This document shows, in pieces, positions 54,045-62,991 of a stretch of DNA of 64,000 nucleotides (position 1 is the stretch's first letter; each line of letters opens with the position of its first letter). Origin of the DNA: an uncultured Alistipes sp. (GTDB lineage: Bacteria > Bacteroidota > Bacteroidia > Bacteroidales > UBA932); contig CABMPD010000002.1 of the NCBI GenBank assembly GCA_902388455.1, positions 222,406-286,405 of the forward strand, written 5' to 3'. A program made the position numbers and the translations under genes. A model generated the notes under the pieces. That model was not told where the DNA came from, searched no databases, and worked only from the letters and a program-made list of their open reading frames with translations.

Positions 54045-54602
54045 ATGACTATGAAAGATTTCCTGATGATGAAGAATCTACGCAAGGCCGTCAACGTTCT
54101 GTCCACCGTAGCGTTGCTGACCTCTTTCTTTCCGCTGTTTTTCTGGAACAGGCTCGAAGGAGTGCCTATTCCCGTGCATTTCGGGGCGGGCGGGATTCCC
54201 GACCGTTGGGGCAACATGACTTCTTTTCTGATACTGTGCGTGATAGCTGTGCTTGCCTATGCTTTTTTCATGGTCTGCCAGCGTTCCCCGAGAATTATGA
54301 ACCTTCTGGAGATGAGCCCTTCCAGAAACCGCCCCGTCCGTCCGGGAGCTATAGAGGCGGCAAAGGACCTGGTCTCGTATCTCTGCCTTGTCTGCATGCT
54401 GTTCTTTTCCTGCTCGGGCAATATCGGTCTTGCAGTGGCCCTTGGTAAGGCCCGGTCCATGCCGGCGTGGATATATTGGGCACTGGCAGCGGCACTGGTG
54501 CTGTCGATAACCGTGTCGGCAGTCCGGATAGTGCTTGCCAACAGCCGGAAGTCCGGAGCGAGTGAGATGTGTCAAGAAAATGGACAATTTTCAAAAAATT
54601 AG
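54045..54602 (+). CDS. DUF1648 domain membrane protein
   Basis: A 185-residue inner-membrane protein. The DUF1648 signature is IPVHFGAGGIPDRWGNMTSF near residue 43, between two hydrophobic helices; two more helices follow (LVSYLCLVCMLFFSCSG, WIYWALAAALVLSITVSAV). DUF1648 is found in SdpI-like immunity proteins and in uncharacterised membrane proteins, so no function is assigned. Its last 6 codons overlap the activator-like sequence at 54584. It has its own TAAATTTG promoter and is followed by the sigma-54-type promoter of the hydrolase genes. Confidence 0.75.
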   Translation: MTMKDFLMMKNLRKAVNVLSTVALLTSFFPLFFWNRLEGVPIPVHFGAGGIPDRWGNMTSFLILCVIAVLAYAFFMVCQRSPRIMNLLEMSPSRNRPVRPGAIEAAKDLVSYLCLVCMLFFSCSGNIGLAVALGKARSMPAWIYWALAAALVLSITVSAVRIVLANSRKSGASEMCQENGQFSKN

Positions 54603-54617
54603 ACACTTAGTGTATGA
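54584..54617 (+). promoter_or_regulatory. Upstream activator-like sequence, copy 2
   Basis: 26 nt identical to the element at 22058 (starting ACAATTTTCAAAA), plus the shared GTATGA. A TGGACA word lies just before it and another at about 54621. It sits 100 bp before the GG of the -24/-12 promoter and overlaps the end of the DUF1648 gene. Confidence 0.75.
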
Positions 54618-54682
54618 TATTTGGACAGATGAGAATCTTGGAGAAATTGATAATTATTTGGTAGTCAAGCAATTATTCATTA

Positions 54683-54698
54683 TGGCGTGATTATTGCT
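54683..54698 (+). promoter_or_regulatory. Sigma-54 (-24/-12) promoter for the serine hydrolase genes
   Basis: TGGCGTGATTATTGCT matches TGGCACG-N4-TTGCW closely (GG 54684, GC 54696). The expected start site is near 54709, 26 nt before the ATG at 54735. This is almost the same layout as at 22158. Confidence 0.72.
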
Positions 54699-54734
54699 GT
54701 AAAACAAGATGTTAACATTAAAAAGACTTGTACA

Positions 54735-56093
54735 ATGAAAAAATTCCTGATTTTGCTCATAATCTCTGCTACTGCGCTTTTGTGCCACTCCTGCGTAATG
54801 CACCGTCTGGTACATTATGGTGTGCAGGACATATACGACATCGATGCCTTCCCGAGGGACACGATTCACCGGGGCGATACGGTCTGGCGCTTTGCCGAGC
54901 AGGATATGGCGGACAGGATTCTGGATCATCATCGGGAGAACTGGATAAAAATAGAAGGAGCCGATACCTCTATTTTCCGGACGATGGACTCTGTGCTTAG
55001 ATGCCACGCTTCGACAGTAGCTGTTATTGTTGTGCAGAATGACACCATCAAATTCGAGCATTATTACAAAGGACTGGACACGTCGAGCGTGACGACGATA
55101 TTCTCAGTCTCTAAGTCCTTGACTTCCATGCTCTGCGGAGTGGCTGTCCGAGAGGGCTATATAAAAAGTGTGCACGACCCGGTTACTGATTATATCACAG
55201 AACTGAAGGACGCTGACCCCATGTTTCAGAAACTTACAGTGGAGCATCTGCTCAATATGCGGGCCGGCCTGAAGTTCAAGGAGACCTACGCGCCGAATCC
55301 GTTCACGGCGATGGCCCGTCTCTATTACGGATCCAATCAGGAGAAGCAGATCCGCAATCTGAAATTCAAGGAGGAGCCGGGCAGCAACCACTATTACAGC
55401 AGCATGGTAACGGCTATTCTCGGTGTCCTGATCGAACGGGCTACAGGACGCAGCTATGCGGAATACATGGAGGAGAAAATCTGGAAGCCGCTCGGTATGG
55501 AGTACGATGCCTACATCAGCCTGGATGACAAGAAGCACCGCTCGCCCAAGGCATACGGCGGGATAAACACCTGTGCGAGGGACTTGGCGAAGATAGGTCG
55601 GCTCTACCTCAATATGGGTAACTGGAACGGAGTGCAGATCCTCGATACGGCATGGGTGGAGAAATGCCGGGACAAGGATGGTATGACTGTGGCGTATTCC
55701 TATTCGTATGGATGGTATCCGGATGAGGAGTATATCATGAGGGCGGATACCGCCACGCAGTCATTCTCCGATTCGCTGGAGGTAGTGGCCCGTTTCGACG
55801 AGCTGGGTATACCTGTGGACAAAAGGCTGTACTATTTCTACGAGAAGGACGGTCGCGGAGGACATTGGGAAGGAGCATATACGACCGGCGGGTACATGGC
55901 AATAGGTATTCTCGGGCAGACGATACACGTGCTCCCTCAGTACAATGCGGTGATAGTCTGTCTAAGTGAGAGAGAGAGTATGGATGAATCTCTGGTCAAT
56001 GACCTCCGGAAGTATCCCGCTCTCAGCTGGTCCGACATAGAAAAGGAAAAATCCGGAAAATCAGATAACAATGACGATGACGACGACGGTTAG
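54735..56093 (+). CDS. Serine hydrolase lipoprotein (class C beta-lactamase/PBP4* fold)
   Basis: A 452-residue lipoprotein (MKKFLILLIISATALLCHSC, C20). The serine-hydrolase core has the SxxK nucleophile motif S124-V-S-K127 in TIFSVSKSLTSMLCG, and a YxN-like Y221-S-S in NHYYSSMVTAILG. ERATGRSYAEYMEEKIWKPLGM and a GGHWEG-like C-terminal region follow. Members hydrolyse amide or ester bonds in the envelope; beta-lactamase activity is not implied. The acidic tail (DNNDDDDDG) overlaps the next gene by 23 bp. The start at 54735 is set by the sigma-54-like promoter and the lipoprotein signal; an earlier in-frame ATG at 54687 lies within the promoter. Confidence 0.87.
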   Translation: MKKFLILLIISATALLCHSCVMHRLVHYGVQDIYDIDAFPRDTIHRGDTVWRFAEQDMADRILDHHRENWIKIEGADTSIFRTMDSVLRCHASTVAVIVVQNDTIKFEHYYKGLDTSSVTTIFSVSKSLTSMLCGVAVREGYIKSVHDPVTDYITELKDADPMFQKLTVEHLLNMRAGLKFKETYAPNPFTAMARLYYGSNQEKQIRNLKFKEEPGSNHYYSSMVTAILGVLIERATGRSYAEYMEEKIWKPLGMEYDAYISLDDKKHRSPKAYGGINTCARDLAKIGRLYLNMGNWNGVQILDTAWVEKCRDKDGMTVAYSYSYGWYPDEEYIMRADTATQSFSDSLEVVARFDELGIPVDKRLYYFYEKDGRGGHWEGAYTTGGYMAIGILGQTIHVLPQYNAVIVCLSERESMDESLVNDLRKYPALSWSDIEKEKSGKSDNNDDDDDG

Positions 56094-57190
56094 CCTTATA
56101 TTGCTGGTATGTACAGCGTTTCTCTGTCCTTCCTGCGTCCTGTACAGGGCGGTGGCGTATGGCAGCGAGGATATTTACGATTACCGGGTATTTCCCCAGG
56201 ATACAATCCGCAGAAGCGGTACTCCATGGCATTTTGCGGAGCAGGTACCGGGTGACAGACTTCTGGATACGCTGGTCTGGGATGCGAATATATACGTGGA
56301 TTCCAGTCTGTATGATCCGGAGAGGCGGATGACGCTTGGAGAGCTGATGGCAGGTGGTGGTCCCGGTTCGATAATTGTCGTACAGAATGATACGATAAAA
56401 TTCGAACAGTCTTCAGAGTCGTTCCGGCTTGAAATTCAATGAGAATTATTCCATAAATCCGTTCAGCGGCATGGCCCGCCTCTACTACGGCCCGGATGCA
56501 ATGGCCGTGGTCAGGAGGTTGAAGTTCCGAAAAAAGCCAGGGGAGGTGCACTACTACAGCAGCATGGATTCACAGATTCTCGGTATGGTCATCGAGCGGG
56601 CCACAGGACGCAGTTATGCGGAATATATGCAGGAGAAGGTATGGGAACCGCTCGGCATGGAGTATGATGCCAGTGTGAGTCTCGACGACTCCCGTCACCG
56701 GGTGGCGAAAAGCTATGGCGGCATCACTACCTGCGCAATCGACCTTGCCAAGATAGGACGGCTCTACCTGAATATGGGCAATTGGAACGGACAGCAGATC
56801 ATTGACTCCGCCTGGGTGGAGAAGAGCATCTGCAGGGACAATCTGAATTATTTCTATGCCTATTGCTGGTACAATACTTCCCGGCATATCGTGAACAGCG
56901 AGGGTACATCCGAATTCTTCGGGAACTGGCACGAGGTGGCGGAGAGGTTCGATGAACTGGGTGTCCCCAAAGACGGGAGGATGTTCTATACGCTCGGATG
57001 GAAAAAGGGGAACAATTCTATCGGGCGCCAGCTCGGTCCCGGCTATCACGCAGAGGGTCTGTACGGTCAGTATCTCTTTATCCTGCCGGAGAAAAACCTG
57101 GTGATCGTCCGGCTCGGCGAGCGTAAACAGATAGATTATCCGGAAGTATTCGACAAGCTGGCGGCAGAGTATCTTTCGGAAGCGTTTTAG
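56071..57190 (+). pseudogene. Second serine hydrolase lipoprotein, broken by internal deletion and frameshift
   Basis: The 5' part (56071-56442) encodes a lipoprotein start (LLVCTAFLCPSC) and a region parallel to the upstream gene as far as IIVVQNDTIKFEQ. The 3' part, in another frame and open from 56429 to 57190, resumes at GLKFNENYSINPFSGMARLYYG and runs to the end. Compared with the upstream paralogue, about 70 codons are missing, including the SxxK serine. The joint lies near 56411-56430. The rest of the 3' part is well conserved, so the loss looks recent. It follows from tandem duplication of the first hydrolase gene. Confidence 0.85.
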
Positions 57191-57204
57191 CGCTTATTCT
57201 TATG

Positions 57205-57244
57205 CCACAACGGCAGCATTTCCCGTGTTTTCCTGCCGTTGTGG
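57205..57244. repeat. 105-bp-family hairpin, perfect 12-bp stem
   Basis: CCACAACGGCAG (57205-57216) pairs perfectly with CTGCCGTTGTGG (57233-57244). It lies 14 bp after the broken hydrolase gene, between convergent genes, and may serve as a terminator. It belongs to the family of the array at 52.7 kb. Confidence 0.75.
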
Positions 57245-57309
57245 AACAGGTATTTCCCTAGCCCCCTTGTTATAGGCTCTGTGGTGCGTATTGCATCTTC
57301 TTCCTCCTT

Positions 57310-57349
57310 CCACAACGGCAGCAAATCCCGCGATTCGGTGCCGTTGCGG
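57310..57349. repeat. 105-bp-family hairpin, second copy at this locus
   Basis: CCACAACGGCA (57310-57320) and TGCCGTTGCGG (57339-57349) repeat the hairpin exactly 105 bp after the previous one. The sequence between the hairpins differs from the 52.7 kb array, although a CTTCCTCCTTCC stretch recalls it. Confidence 0.75.
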
Positions 57350-57383
57350 TGAAGAGCCGGTTTCCCGATTCCGGTAGGGAGCG

Positions 57384-59705
57384 CTATTCCTTGCGCAGCG
57401 CATCGACCGGACTGGTGTCGGCGGCCCGGATGCTCTGCCACAGGACGGTGAGGGTGGAGACGGTCAGGGTGAGGATGCAGGCTATGGCGAAGATCCACCA
57501 GTGCAGGTCGATGTGGTAGAGGTAGTCCTGCAGCCAGGAATGCATCAACAGCCATGCAATGGGTATGGCAATGACGAAGGCCAGGAGCACCAGTCTGAGG
57601 TAGTAGAGGATGAGGCTGAGCAGGATGCGGCGGCGCTCTCCTCCGAATATCTTCTTGACGGCTACGTTCTTGCGCTCCTGCAGCATGTAGTAGGTGCTCA
57701 TCGCGAGCAGGCCCAGGGAGGAGAGCAGTACGGCTATCACGGTGAATATGAGGACGATCCTGAGGGTCTGCTTCTGGGTGGAGAAATTCTCCTCTATCTC
57801 GTCCTGAATATAGGAGGCCTCGAACTGGCGGTCCGGGCGGAGCTCGTGGAAGACGGCGGCTATCTGCCCGTATGCTTCGGCGGGGTCTCCATTGACCTTG
57901 ACCAGGACTGTCCAGGGAAATCCCTCCCTCGGATAAGTGTGGTAGTTGAAAATCATGGCGGAGGACTGGGCATAGAGCAGCGGGCGGATCTTGAAGTCGT
58001 AGTAGATGCCTCCGATGGGAAAGCTGTTGCCGCCCTCGAAGACGGCCTCGGGTGCGGACTCATCGATGCCCATCTCGCGGAAGGCGTATTCGTTGAGCCA
58101 CCAGGAGGCCTCAGCGGTGTGGTTGTCCTGTTTCTCACGGATGCCCAGTATCTCAAAGTAGGCGTCATCTCCCCGGAACTGCTGGAAGGAGACCAGGCCG
58201 CCGTTGTAGTGCATGGTCAGGTTGTTGGTGCCGTACAGGGGTGTGCCCTCGCCCAGTCCGACGGCGTCCACGCAGCTGAGTTCCTGCAGCCTGTCCCGGA
58301 AGACGAAGGGACCGGATATATCGTCGAAGATATCGGTGCTGACGTTGAGGATGTTCTCGGTATTGTACCCTAGAGGGGCATTGATCATAGCCCTTATCTG
58401 TAGTGCCATGGTGAGTACCGCCACCAGCATTACCGCCGTGACAGCGTTCTGCACCACTATCATCACCCTGCTGTAGATGGTACGGTTGCGGGTGCGGAAG
58501 GTGCCGCGTACCACGTCGATGGGCCTGGAGGCAGAGATGATGGCCGCCGGAATGATGCCCGAGACCACGCTCAGCATCGCTGTGAGCAGCACCACGGCTG
58601 CGATGCTTGCCGCCGAGGCCTCTCCGAAGATGGAGAAGTCATAGCCTAAGAGCCGGGATGCCGCCGGAGAGAGCGCCTCCGCCAGCAGCACGGCCAGGAG
58701 CGTTGCCGCGACGCAGAGTATGCCCGTCTCGCCGAGCATACGGCCGATGACCTGCCCACGGGAGTCCCCGAGCAGCCGCCTCGTCGCCATTTCCCTTGCC
58801 CTGAAACCGGCCTGGGCCGTCGTCAGATTGATATAGTTCAGCACCGCGAACAGCAGCAGGACGATGCAGACCGAGAGCAGCAGCATGACCAGGGATTTGT
58901 CCCCGACCCGGAGGCCGCTCCAAGTCGAGCCGCCGTGGAAATACAGCTCGTCCAGCGGAATCAGCACCACCTCCTTGCTTGCCCCGCCCTTGTATATCCA
59001 CCAGTGCTCCTTGAAATATTCCAGCATGTCGGCGGTCTTGGAGACGATGTCCGCCCCGGGCCATGTCATGATGAAGGTGAGGACCGAGCCGGAGTTGCCC
59101 AGACCCATATTGTGCGAAGAGTTGAGACGGGGCAGCCATTCCCCGCGGACCATGATGTCGCAGTAGGGGATGGTCGAGTTGTCGATGTCCTCCATCACTG
59201 CCGCTACGTTGAGCTCCACTTCGGAACCCATCATCATTACCGTTACCGGCTGCCCTACAGGATCCTGGCCCGGGAAGAGGGTGCGGGCGAGCGTCCGGCT
59301 GATGACCGCGCTGGTGACCGACCCTTTCCATGCCTCATTGCTCCCCTCCGTAAGCCGGAACGAGAACATGTCGAAGAACGTCGAGTCCGCGATGCCGACC
59401 ATCCCAAGCACCATATTGTCCCCGGAATGTATCTCCATGGAGGACTGGCCGGCAAACGCCGTGGTCTTCTCTATCTCCGGGTAGCGCTGCCGCAGATAGG
59501 TCTGCAGGTAATACGCGCTCTCGTACTGTCGTTCGCTGGCCACCAGGTAGATACGGTCAGCGTTCTGCTGGAATGAGTCGGTGCGCAGCTGCTTGGTCAC
59601 GTAGCAGGCGAGCAGCAGCACGAAGGCCATCGACACGGTCAGGCCGGTGATGTTGATGGCTGTGTAGAGTTTGTTCTTCTTCAGGAAGTTGAGGAATGAA
59701 TGCAT
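57384..59705 (-). CDS. FtsX/MacB-type ABC transporter permease
   Basis: A 773-residue permease related to the one at 22.2 kb and built the same way. TM1 is INITGLTVSMAFVLLLACYV, followed by a MacB-like periplasmic domain. TMs with FRAREMATRRLLGDSRGQ come next, then the second module (IVVQNAVTAVMLVAVLTMALQ, RKNVAVKKIFGGERRRILLSLILYYLR), ending SPVDALRKE. The ATG at 59705 gives the family N-terminus MHSFLNFLKKNKLYT; an in-frame start at 59750 adds 15 unlikely residues. No ATPase gene is near. Unlike the first permease, no -24/-12 promoter or activator sequence was found upstream. Confidence 0.9.
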   Translation of the reverse strand: MHSFLNFLKKNKLYTAINITGLTVSMAFVLLLACYVTKQLRTDSFQQNADRIYLVASERQYESAYYLQTYLRQRYPEIEKTTAFAGQSSMEIHSGDNMVLGMVGIADSTFFDMFSFRLTEGSNEAWKGSVTSAVISRTLARTLFPGQDPVGQPVTVMMMGSEVELNVAAVMEDIDNSTIPYCDIMVRGEWLPRLNSSHNMGLGNSGSVLTFIMTWPGADIVSKTADMLEYFKEHWWIYKGGASKEVVLIPLDELYFHGGSTWSGLRVGDKSLVMLLLSVCIVLLLFAVLNYINLTTAQAGFRAREMATRRLLGDSRGQVIGRMLGETGILCVAATLLAVLLAEALSPAASRLLGYDFSIFGEASAASIAAVVLLTAMLSVVSGIIPAAIISASRPIDVVRGTFRTRNRTIYSRVMIVVQNAVTAVMLVAVLTMALQIRAMINAPLGYNTENILNVSTDIFDDISGPFVFRDRLQELSCVDAVGLGEGTPLYGTNNLTMHYNGGLVSFQQFRGDDAYFEILGIREKQDNHTAEASWWLNEYAFREMGIDESAPEAVFEGGNSFPIGGIYYDFKIRPLLYAQSSAMIFNYHTYPREGFPWTVLVKVNGDPAEAYGQIAAVFHELRPDRQFEASYIQDEIEENFSTQKQTLRIVLIFTVIAVLLSSLGLLAMSTYYMLQERKNVAVKKIFGGERRRILLSLILYYLRLVLLAFVIAIPIAWLLMHSWLQDYLYHIDLHWWIFAIACILTLTVSTLTVLWQSIRAADTSPVDALRKE

Positions 59706-59733
59706 GGTAAGTGGTGCTATAAGTCCAGTGGTT

Positions 59734-59841
59734 TTGAAATGCTGATGCACGAGAAAAGACTAGCCGCCCTCGGCTCTAGAGGGAGGGGCCCGCCACGCAG
59801 TGGTGGGAGGGCCTGGTCTTTTCGACGCATCAGCGTTTCAA
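59734..59841 (-). repeat. Structured repeat sharing its core with the 41.6 kb element
   Basis: Near-perfect inverted arms TTGAAA.GCTGATGC..AAAAGAC (59734-59760) and the complement at 59816-59841 enclose the core. On the minus strand the core reads CCCTCCCACC, then ACTGCG, then TGGCGGGCCCCTCCC, CTAGAGCCG and GGGCGGC. The core blocks match those at 41.6 kb, while the outer arms and the apical loop differ. It lies 29 bp before the permease start. Confidence 0.8.
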
Positions 59842-60118
59842 GTATCCGTCGATTAAATAACGCAAATGAAGTGGAAATGTTGCATCGGCGTCCACAAAAT
59901 TAGGACAGCAATGGTAAGCAGGGAAGCGGGGGTGCTTTGTAAGCGCTCGGGAATCAGGCTCTTGTAACTCATGGTGTGCTTCGCGAAGGCTCAGAAAGCT
60001 GCGAAAAGAACCCGTTGTGGTTGCAAATACTTGTTTTGCAGGTGTTTGTGAAACAACCCCGCTGCACTGCTTACCGTTGGCGGAAGAGCGGGCCGGGGGG
60101 TTAATTAACCAAGTCAGA
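59842..60118. other. Intergenic segment with no recognised feature
   Basis: No gene, clear promoter box or repeat was found. TGTCC-TAATTTTGT-GGAC on the minus strand near 59892-59908 is a short palindrome of unknown meaning. Confidence 0.4.
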
Positions 60119-61702
60119 TCAGAACCCGTTGAGCGGCAGCAGCACTGTCGGCAGCAGCAGAAGGAAGCCCAGGACAATGAGCACCAGGATGAACTTCCAG
60201 ACCCAGCGGACCCACTTGGCGTAGGGGATGCCGGCTATGCCGAGGACGGCGATCAGGACGCCTGAGACCGGGGTGATCATATTGGTGAAACCGTCTCCGA
60301 ACTGGAATGCGAGCACGGTGGCCTGCCGGGAGAGGCCGATGAGATCCGAGAACGGGGCCATGATGGGCATGGTGAGGGCGGCTTTTGCGGTGGCCGACGG
60401 CATGAAGAGGTTGATGCCGGTCTGGATGCCGTACATGGCCGAGAGCGAGCCGATCTTGCTGCCTTCTCCGAGACCGGAGGCCATCGAATAGAGGATGGTG
60501 TCGATCACCCTGCCGTTCTCGAGGATGTGAATGATGCCGGCTGCCAGACCCACGACGAGGGCCGCGGAGAAAATGTCCTTCGCCCCTTCGAGGAATTCCC
60601 GTGCGATGCGGTTGGCATTGTACCCGGCGGCAATGCCCGAGAGGATGCCGAGGGCGAGGAACAGGGCCGCAATCTCCTCGATGTACCACGAATAGCCGAG
60701 AGCCCCGACGATGAGGTACAGCACCGAGAACAGCAGCATGGTCAGGATGAAATACCGGACATTGCGCCTCAGGGCGATGAAGGACAGGACAATATAGCAG
60801 AGCGACACGGCGGGTAGGAGCCACGCGGCGCGGTAGGTGCCGTTGCCCACGCTTATAGTGCAGTCGTCCGCATAGAAAATGGAGAAGAGCACCACGGCCG
60901 CTGAGGACAGGGCGAAGGCTATCCAGGAGGAGCGGGTCCGGAGCACGTCGGGCTTGGAGGAGGCGTCGGCGGCTTTCTCCCTCCAGCGGGCGTCCGCCTC
61001 ATACATCACCGACCGCCGCGGGTCCCGGTGCACCTTGTGTGCGTAGCGGAGCACGAATATGATCATGGCCAGATTGAGTACCGCCCAGCACACGAGCCGG
61101 TACTCGAAGCCGGAGAACATCGGCAGTCCCGAGAGATTCTGCGCCACCCCGACCGTGAACGGGTTGAGGACCGCCCCGGCAAAGCCCACATGCGCCGCCA
61201 CATACACCATGCACACCCCGACTATCGAGTCGTAACCCATGGAGATGGCCAGCGGCACTATCAGCACCGTGAAAGCGATGGTCTCCTCGCTCATACCGAA
61301 GACCGCCCCGAAGACCGAGAACAGCAGCATGATCAGCACCAGAACGATATTGTTCACGCCGACCGCCCGCAGCACCCGGAACCTCTCTAACCGCGAAGTG
61401 AAAGCTAAGAACGAATGAATCCCCGCATCCACCGCCTTGGCCGAATTGACGATCCAGAATGCTCCGCCGATAATCAGCAGGAAGACGATGATGCCCGCCT
61501 GAGCCGTGAATCCCTCATAGAGCGAAGTCATGATCTGCCAGGTCTGCGGCACGGATTCCTGCTGGACGAAGGTCACCCCGTCGTCCCCTGTCACATATTC
61601 CCCGCCGGGGACAAACCAGGTTGCGGCCGCGGCTATGAGCGTCACGGCGAAAATAATTACATAGGTGCTCGGAAATTCCAGCTTTCGGTTCAACAGTTTC
61701 AT
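60119..61702 (-). CDS. YfcC-family (DcuC/ArsB-like) membrane transporter
   Basis: A 527-residue inner-membrane transporter with about 12 helices. It opens [29 protein letters not shown], the YfcC start. Further family motifs are [45 protein letters not shown] and [27 protein letters not shown]. YfcC proteins are linked to amino acid or carboxylate transport. The divergent neighbours are ornithine aminotransferase and a citrulline hydrolase, 48 bp away. A role in uptake or exchange of citrulline, ornithine or arginine is therefore a reasonable inference, not shown by sequence. Confidence 0.88.
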   Translation of the reverse strand: MKLLNRKLEFPSTYVIIFAVTLIAAAATWFVPGGEYVTGDDGVTFVQQESVPQTWQIMTSLYEGFTAQAGIIVFLLIIGGAFWIVNSAKAVDAGIHSFLAFTSRLERFRVLRAVGVNNIVLVLIMLLFSVFGAVFGMSEETIAFTVLIVPLAISMGYDSIVGVCMVYVAAHVGFAGAVLNPFTVGVAQNLSGLPMFSGFEYRLVCWAVLNLAMIIFVLRYAHKVHRDPRRSVMYEADARWREKAADASSKPDVLRTRSSWIAFALSSAAVVLFSIFYADDCTISVGNGTYRAAWLLPAVSLCYIVLSFIALRRNVRYFILTMLLFSVLYLIVGALGYSWYIEEIAALFLALGILSGIAAGYNANRIAREFLEGAKDIFSAALVVGLAAGIIHILENGRVIDTILYSMASGLGEGSKIGSLSAMYGIQTGINLFMPSATAKAALTMPIMAPFSDLIGLSRQATVLAFQFGDGFTNMITPVSGVLIAVLGIAGIPYAKWVRWVWKFILVLIVLGFLLLLPTVLLPLNGF

Positions 61703-61718
61703 TTCACAAAAATAATGT

Positions 61719-61726
61719 TAAATTTG
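61719..61726 (+). promoter_or_regulatory. TAnnTTTG -7 promoter box for rocD-ctlX
   Basis: TAAATTTGCGG lies 23 bp before the rocD ATG, in the short divergent gap with the transporter gene. Confidence 0.65.
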
Positions 61727-61749
61727 CGGAAAATAAAAATTCCTATCCT

Positions 61750-62976
61750 ATGAACATATCACCCAAAGCCCAGCATTACATCGATCTCGAAGACCGTTAC
61801 GGAGCCCACAACTATCATCCCCTGCCTGTAGTCCTCTCGCGCGGCGAGGGTGTCTATGTATGGGACGTGGACGGCAAGCGCTACTATGACTTCCTGTCGG
61901 CCTATTCGGCTGTCAACCAGGGACACTGCCATCCCAAGATAGTAAAGGCCCTGTGCGACCAGGCCCAGAGGCTCTGCCTCACGTCCAGGGCATTCTACAA
62001 CGACTGCCTGGGACCCTACGAGGAGATGGCCACCAAGTTCTTCGGCTACGACAAGCTCCTGCCCATGAACTCCGGTGCCGAGGCCGTCGAGACCGCCCTG
62101 AAGCTGGCCCGCCGCTGGGGATATGTCAGAAAGGGCATCCCCGAGAACGAGGCCCTCATCATCACCTGCGAGGGCAACTTCCACGGCCGCACCATCACCA
62201 TCGTATCCATATCCACCGACCCGGACAGCTACTCCCAGTACGGTCCCTTCACCCCCGGCTTCATCTCGATTCCCTACGATGACAGCGAGGCCCTGCGCAA
62301 GGTCCTGGAGGAAAAGGGCGACAAGGTAGCTGCTTTCTTAGCGGAACCTATCCAGGGCGAGGCCGGAGTCTACGTGCCCCACGACGGCTATCTGAAGGAG
62401 TGCTACGACCTCTGCAAGAAGCACAACGTCCTGTTCATCGCCGACGAGGTCCAGACCGGTATCGGACGCACCGGACGCATGTTCGCCTGCGACCATGAGG
62501 GCATCCGTCCCGACATGATTACCATCGGCAAGGCCCTCTCGGGCGGTGTGCTCCCCATCTCGGCAGTCCTGGCCGACGACGAGATCATGCTGACCATTAA
62601 GCCCGGCGAGCACGGCTCCACCTTCGGAGGCTTTCCTCTCGCGGCCAAAGTGGCGGTAGCGGCCCTCGAGGTTATCCGCGACGAGCATCTGACCGAGAAT
62701 GCCGAGAGGCTCGGCAAGATCTTCCGGGAGGAAATGGCCGGGATCAATTCCCCCTTCTTCAAGTCCGTCCGCGGCAAGGGACTGCTCAACGCCGTCATCA
62801 CCGAGCCGCAGAAGGGTCTCGAGGCCTGGGACATCTGCCTGGCAATGGCCGATAAGGGTCTCATCGCCAAGCCCACCCACCGGCACATCATCCGCTTCGC
62901 GCCCCCTCTCGTCATCAACGAGGAGCAGCTGCGCGAGGCCGCCGGCATCATCAAGGACGTATTCGAACATCTCTAA
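61750..62976 (+). CDS. rocD: Ornithine aminotransferase
   Basis: A PLP-dependent class III aminotransferase of 408 residues that converts ornithine and 2-oxoglutarate to glutamate-5-semialdehyde and glutamate. The start [23 protein letters not shown] is characteristic of ornithine aminotransferase rather than acetylornithine aminotransferase. [20 protein letters not shown] binds the cofactor phosphate. The aspartate motif is [15 protein letters not shown] and the PLP lysine is K261 in [19 protein letters not shown] follows. It is 15 bp upstream of ctlX in the same operon. Confidence 0.95.
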   Translation: MNISPKAQHYIDLEDRYGAHNYHPLPVVLSRGEGVYVWDVDGKRYYDFLSAYSAVNQGHCHPKIVKALCDQAQRLCLTSRAFYNDCLGPYEEMATKFFGYDKLLPMNSGAEAVETALKLARRWGYVRKGIPENEALIITCEGNFHGRTITIVSISTDPDSYSQYGPFTPGFISIPYDDSEALRKVLEEKGDKVAAFLAEPIQGEAGVYVPHDGYLKECYDLCKKHNVLFIADEVQTGIGRTGRMFACDHEGIRPDMITIGKALSGGVLPISAVLADDEIMLTIKPGEHGSTFGGFPLAAKVAVAALEVIRDEHLTENAERLGKIFREEMAGINSPFFKSVRGKGLLNAVITEPQKGLEAWDICLAMADKGLIAKPTHRHIIRFAPPLVINEEQLREAAGIIKDVFEHL

Positions 62977-62991
62977 AGACAAGATATCACC

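Noticed and set aside
59880-59912. Third copy of the sigma-54 activator sequence before the second FtsX permease
   Set aside because: Only a short AAAATTAG-like word matches, and no -24/-12 promoter lies about 100 bp downstream.
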